From Symbiodinium natans (Eukaryota; Sar; Dinophyceae; Suessiales; Symbiodiniaceae): 64,000 nucleotides of DNA. The stretch spans positions 582,898 to 646,897 of the forward strand of contig CAJNDS010001068.1 of assembly GCA_905221605.1 (NCBI GenBank). Direction: 5' to 3'. The notes below the pieces were generated by a model, which was not told the DNA's origin, searched no databases, and saw nothing but the letters and a program-made list of their open reading frames with translations. Each line of letters starts with the position of its first letter. Position 1 is the stretch's first letter. Positions 60,307-64,000 of this stretch are shown here, one piece after another. The translations under genes and the position numbers were made by a program.

Positions 60307-61237
60307 TAAGCCCAAAACCCTAACAACCCTAGTTGGTTGCACCCCAGGGTTTTGCGGAAGCTTAGGGATTGGGGACGTTGGGCTGCCTACACCCCCCGAC
60401 AAAATGCTTTAGGGTTCAGGCTGCGGGTGTCGATGCTACAAGTGCTTGGTACCCTAAACCCTAAACCCTAAACCCTAAACCCTAAACCCTAAACCCTAAA
60501 CCCTAAACCCCCTAGGTCGCGCTCGCAAGGTCTCTTCCTCAGCATGTGGGCCCCCGAGCTCTGCGCCCTCCGGCGGCGAGAGTAAGCTTCCAAAAAACAG
60601 GTCTTCACCCTTCTCAAAAAAGTCCTAAACCACAAACCCTAAACCCTCAACCCTAAACCCTAAGCCCTGCGCCCTCTAAACCCAATCCTTTTGGGCCTGT
60701 ACTCGACTAGAACCGTTCACACTTGGGAGTAGCGGATGGCTGGGAAGCTCCAAACACAAAGCTCCCGTGAAGCGTCAACCCGAAACCCCAAACCCGAAGC
60801 CCTACTTAACCCAAACAGTAAACCCTAAACCCTAGGCCCTAAACCCTAAACCCCAAACCCTAAGCCCAAAACTCTAAAACCCTAAAACCCTAAACTTTAA
60901 ACACTAAACCCTAAACCCCAAACCTAAACCCTAAACCCTAAACCCTAAACCCTAAACCCTAAACCCTAAACCCTAAACCCTAAACTCTAAACCCTAAACC
61001 CTAACCCTGCCTACGGAGAGCCCCTGCCTGGCCCTCGCCGTAGCACAGGATCGTCTGATTCTGCGGAGCTTCCAGACAGTAGAAACCTCTGAGCGCTCGT
61101 CATTTGCCTCCTAAACCCTAAACCCTAAACCCTAAACCCTAAACCCTAAACCCTAAACCCTAAACCCTAAACCCTAAACCCTAAACCCCAAGAGCAACCT
61201 AGGAATAAAAAGGGTCGAGGGTTTAGGTCTCAGGGTT

Positions 61238-61345
61238 TAGGGCTAGGAATCACAACAAAAAATGTGCCCTTTTTTGGCTCTAAAGGGGCTTGTCAACGAA
61301 CCCAAGGCTGCCAAAAAAAGGGGGAAACGGGGCCTACTCTGCTCC
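61238..61345. mobile_element. Short repeat, family G copy
   Basis: CTAGGAATCACAAC ... CTAAAGGGGCTTGTCAACGA ... GGGGCCTACTCTGCTCC parallels the 14,466 copy. Confidence 0.45.
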
Positions 61346-62139
61346 CAACGCCCAACTCCTCAACTCCCCGCCATTTTCGCCCAATTTTGGAAACTTCTTC
61401 TCAACTCCTGCGATCATCAAGCCGGGAGTTGAAGATTAGCAGGGGCTTGTTTTTAGGGTTTAGGGTTTAGGGTTTAGGGTTTAGGGTTTAGGGTTTAGGG
61501 CAACAACCATCATAAAACATGCTAACCGTGATAATCGTAAGGATCATCACCGTTGGTATGATACTTGTTTTTCAGGGTCTGAGGTTCTTCAGGAGGGCCT
61601 TCCTCTGGGTGCCGGCTCTTGGGGTCTGGTCTTTGCGGTTCAGGAGGGGAGACGGGCCCACTCTGTGGGACTTACTTAGTTGCCGAGTTCAAGAGCCCCA
61701 AAAAACCTGTAAACTTTCAGTTCTTTAGGGGATTCTGGCATCCCAAAAAGTGTAAAGTGTACGCGTTCAGCTACTCAGCTTGGGGGTCTGGACCTGGGGT
61801 TAGGGTTTAGGGCTCTGAGGGCAAAAAGGGTTCAGAATTCGTGTCTGGCGCGTCTTTGTGGCTTCCGGTTCAGGATCCCTAAACCCGAAACCCGAAACCC
61901 GATCCCTAAACCCTAAACCCTAAACCCTAGGGCTTCGGGCTTCATCCAGGGCTCGGGGTTTGGGGCTTTACGGCCTCAGGCCGTTTTATGGGATCGACGG
62001 CCTCTTCTGCTCCAGAAGCCAAAGAGTCCAATCTTCGAGGTACTACTAGTTTATCCTAAACCCTAAACCCTAAACCCTAAACCCTAAACACCAAACCCTA
62101 AACCCTAAACCCTAAACCCAGCAAAAGTATAACAACAAG

Positions 62140-62140
<1 letters not shown>

Positions 62141-62175
<35 letters not shown>

Positions 62176-62190
62176 CGCCCCCTCCCCCCA
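62141..62190. repeat. Poly-C tract
   Basis: More than 30 consecutive C then CT-rich sequence, following a CCCTAAA run. Confidence 0.95.
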
Positions 62191-63876
62191 TGTTTTGGTT
62201 AGACGGGTTGGTATATGGGGGACCCTAGCACCTCCTAAAGAAGGGCCTTAGGGCATCGCCGGGCTATCCTGGAAAGTCCTTTCAGCCGTAAGCCTGAATG
62301 TAAGGCATACCGGAAGACTGGGCGCTTCCGGTACATTTGGTTTGGATGTACGTAAGGCATGGGGGTTTAGGGTCGAGGGAACCGGGTGGTGTAGATAGAT
62401 GAGGTTTCGGATTGCTCCAGGAACAACTCTGAACCCTGAACCCTGAACCCTAAACCCAAAACCCTGAACCCTAAACCCTAAACCCTTGTCTCAGGCCCCC
62501 GCCAAGCAGCACTACCGTTTCCTGGGCTTCAGCTGCACGACTGGTGGCAGTCGTGCTGCGAAGCAGGGAGCTTTTGGAGGGCTACTGGGGTTTAGGGTTT
62601 AGGGTTTAGGGTTTAGGGTTGAAGGTTTCTGGTTTCGGGTACCAGGTTTAAGGTGTAGGGTTTAGGGTCCCAAAAACTGAGCCCAAGACTGTTCCTGCGT
62701 TTCGGACTGCGGGTTCAGCCACGGCTTTGCGACTTACGTAACAACCCACAGCAATCTCGTCACAAAGCCCTTCAGCCTAAACCCTAAACCTTAAGCCCTA
62801 AACCTAAACCCTAAAGCCTAAACAACAAACCCTAAACCCTAAACCCTAAACCCTAAACCCTAAACCCATAGCCCAGCTTCATGGAGCAGCTCGCTCTCCT
62901 CTGGCTGACCTGGCGAAATGGGTCCTTACAACCCCCACCCGCTAGCTCCCTAAACCCTAAACCCTAAACCCTAAACCCTAAACCCTAAACCCTAAACCCT
63001 AAACCTTAAACTCTGGGTTTTAGTTTTTTTAGGGGTTAGCAGTCGTTTGGGTTTTGAACTCCGGGTTTCGGGGACCGTTTAGGATTTCGGGTTTCTAGGG
63101 TTGAGGGCAATTTGGCTATGCAATGTTGTGAGGCTGTAGGGTTTGGGCTTAGCGGTTTAGGGTTTTAGGGTTTGGGTTTGGGGGTGTTTTCGGGTTTGGG
63201 GTAATTTGGGCTTTAGATTTCGGGTTTAGGCCACTTAGGGTACCTGAACGAAACCCCGTTTAAACCCCAAGAGAAGAGAAACCCTAAACCCCTAACCTAC
63301 TACACTGACTACACTACTAAACCCGAAACCCTAAACCCTAAACCCTAAACCCTAAACCCTAAACCCTAAACCCTAAACCCTAAACCCAAACCCTACTTAC
63401 CCTATCCCAAGGGCCGACCAAGGACTTTTGCAAGAGACGCAGGATACAAATGGAGAAAGCCCGAACTGAAGCCCTTCGAGCCGATTCCTATGCTTTGAGG
63501 GCTTAGGGCTTGGGGTTTAGGGTTTAGGGTTTAGGGTTGAGGGTTGAGGGTTTAGGGTTTAGGGTTTAGGGTTTAGGGTGCACTGCAGCTTTCACTGAAG
63601 GATTCGTGTAGTGTATTCTAGTACAGCACTACCACCTCACCGTATGGGTAGACCATGGTCTGTTGCGGCATACTGCCAAACGCTATCGTATTGTGCACGG
63701 TCTTTTCAACTCGGATGGTCCATATAAAGCCTGCCGAAGAATGTTCCTAAACACGGCCCTCTTAAAACCAAAAAAGGAAAATGCAAAGTCTCCCAACTGG
63801 CCTCCTCCTTAGACAGTATCCCTACTGGCCTCCCTGAACACTAAACCCCTAAACCTGAAACCCTAAACCCCCTAAA

Positions 63877-63984
63877 GGGTGGTTTTGTCAAAATTATGGT
63901 CCCTTTTTTGGGGTACCCTAAGCCTTAGGTGCCGCATTATCATAGGGATCCGAAATTGGGACCGTGATGTTTTTCCAACCACCC
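63877..63984. mobile_element. Short TIR element, family A copy 3
   Basis: Begins GGGTGGTTTTGTCAAAATTA and ends CCAACCACCC. It shares the internal GGTGCCGCATTA..GGGATCC block with copies 1 and 2. Confidence 0.75.
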
Positions 63985-64000
63985 AAACTGCGTGTTGTTG

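Larger units (their letters stand above)
55636..64000. repeat. Interspersed TTTAGGG/CCCTAAA repeats, right arm
   Basis: Same pattern as the left arm. Main arrays: 55,767-55,845, 56,835-56,955 (partly CCCCAAA), 58,637-58,690, 60,451-60,508, 60,925-61,005, 61,111-61,190, 61,453-61,500, 62,950-63,006 and 63,325-63,387. Between them no gene is supported beyond the items listed. Confidence 0.95.

Overview
The window looks like nuclear DNA of a dinoflagellate (possibly a symbiodiniacean-type alga). This is inferred from four things: a plant/alveolate-type TTTAGGG repeat scattered through the non-coding DNA in both orientations; a kinase gene cut into tiny exons with AG|GC as well as AG|GT donors; a block of about ten protein genes all on one strand; and dense families of short inverted-repeat elements of the kind linked to introners. 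No rRNA gene, CRISPR array or bacterial-style operon is visible.

Left arm (1-26,150): TTTAGGG/CCCTAAA arrays, other simple repeats and at least ten families of short terminal-inverted-repeat (TIR) elements. Embedded on the minus strand is a NEK/NIMA-like protein kinase gene whose exons (32-63 nt, one apparently 29 nt) run from a glycine loop near 15,775 down to about 1,248. Its introns are largely TTTAGGG DNA and TIR elements. From 16 to 26 kb only a few low-confidence exon candidates are seen.

Central gene island (26,350-48,550): GC-rich, intronless, all genes on the minus strand. It resolves into two nested mobile elements. The older one is a Helitron-family element. Its large ORF (ubiquitin-specific-protease-like domain, two HTH-like repeats, zinc cluster, Helitron N-terminal region, HUH Rep nuclease, PIF1-type helicase, C-terminal zinc ribbon) begins at 45,796 and ends at 26,439. 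It carries about four frameshifts and is split by a 13,972-bp insertion at 29,334-43,305. That insertion has about 32-bp imperfect terminal inverted repeats and a perfect 10-bp target-site duplication, and the two halves of the Helitron ORF are in the same phase on either side. The inserted element encodes a 1,476-aa possible DDE transposase-like protein, a frameshifted Cys2-His-Cys zinc-finger protein, an apparently complete cytosine-C5 DNA methyltransferase, a 726-aa zinc/coiled-coil protein and a small coiled-coil protein. It would be a large methyltransferase-carrying TIR transposon nested in a protease-carrying Helitron.

Right arm (48,550-64,000): a GC-rich roughly 305-bp repeat block (49.4-51.8 kb, partly re-duplicated at 52.5-53.5 kb) with an inverted segment, a degenerate tRNA-like sequence, a degenerate repeat field at 54.1-55.5 kb, a 22-bp repeat array in head-to-head inverted orientation (55.2-55.6 kb), then again TTTAGGG-rich DNA with TIR elements and a few possible exons.
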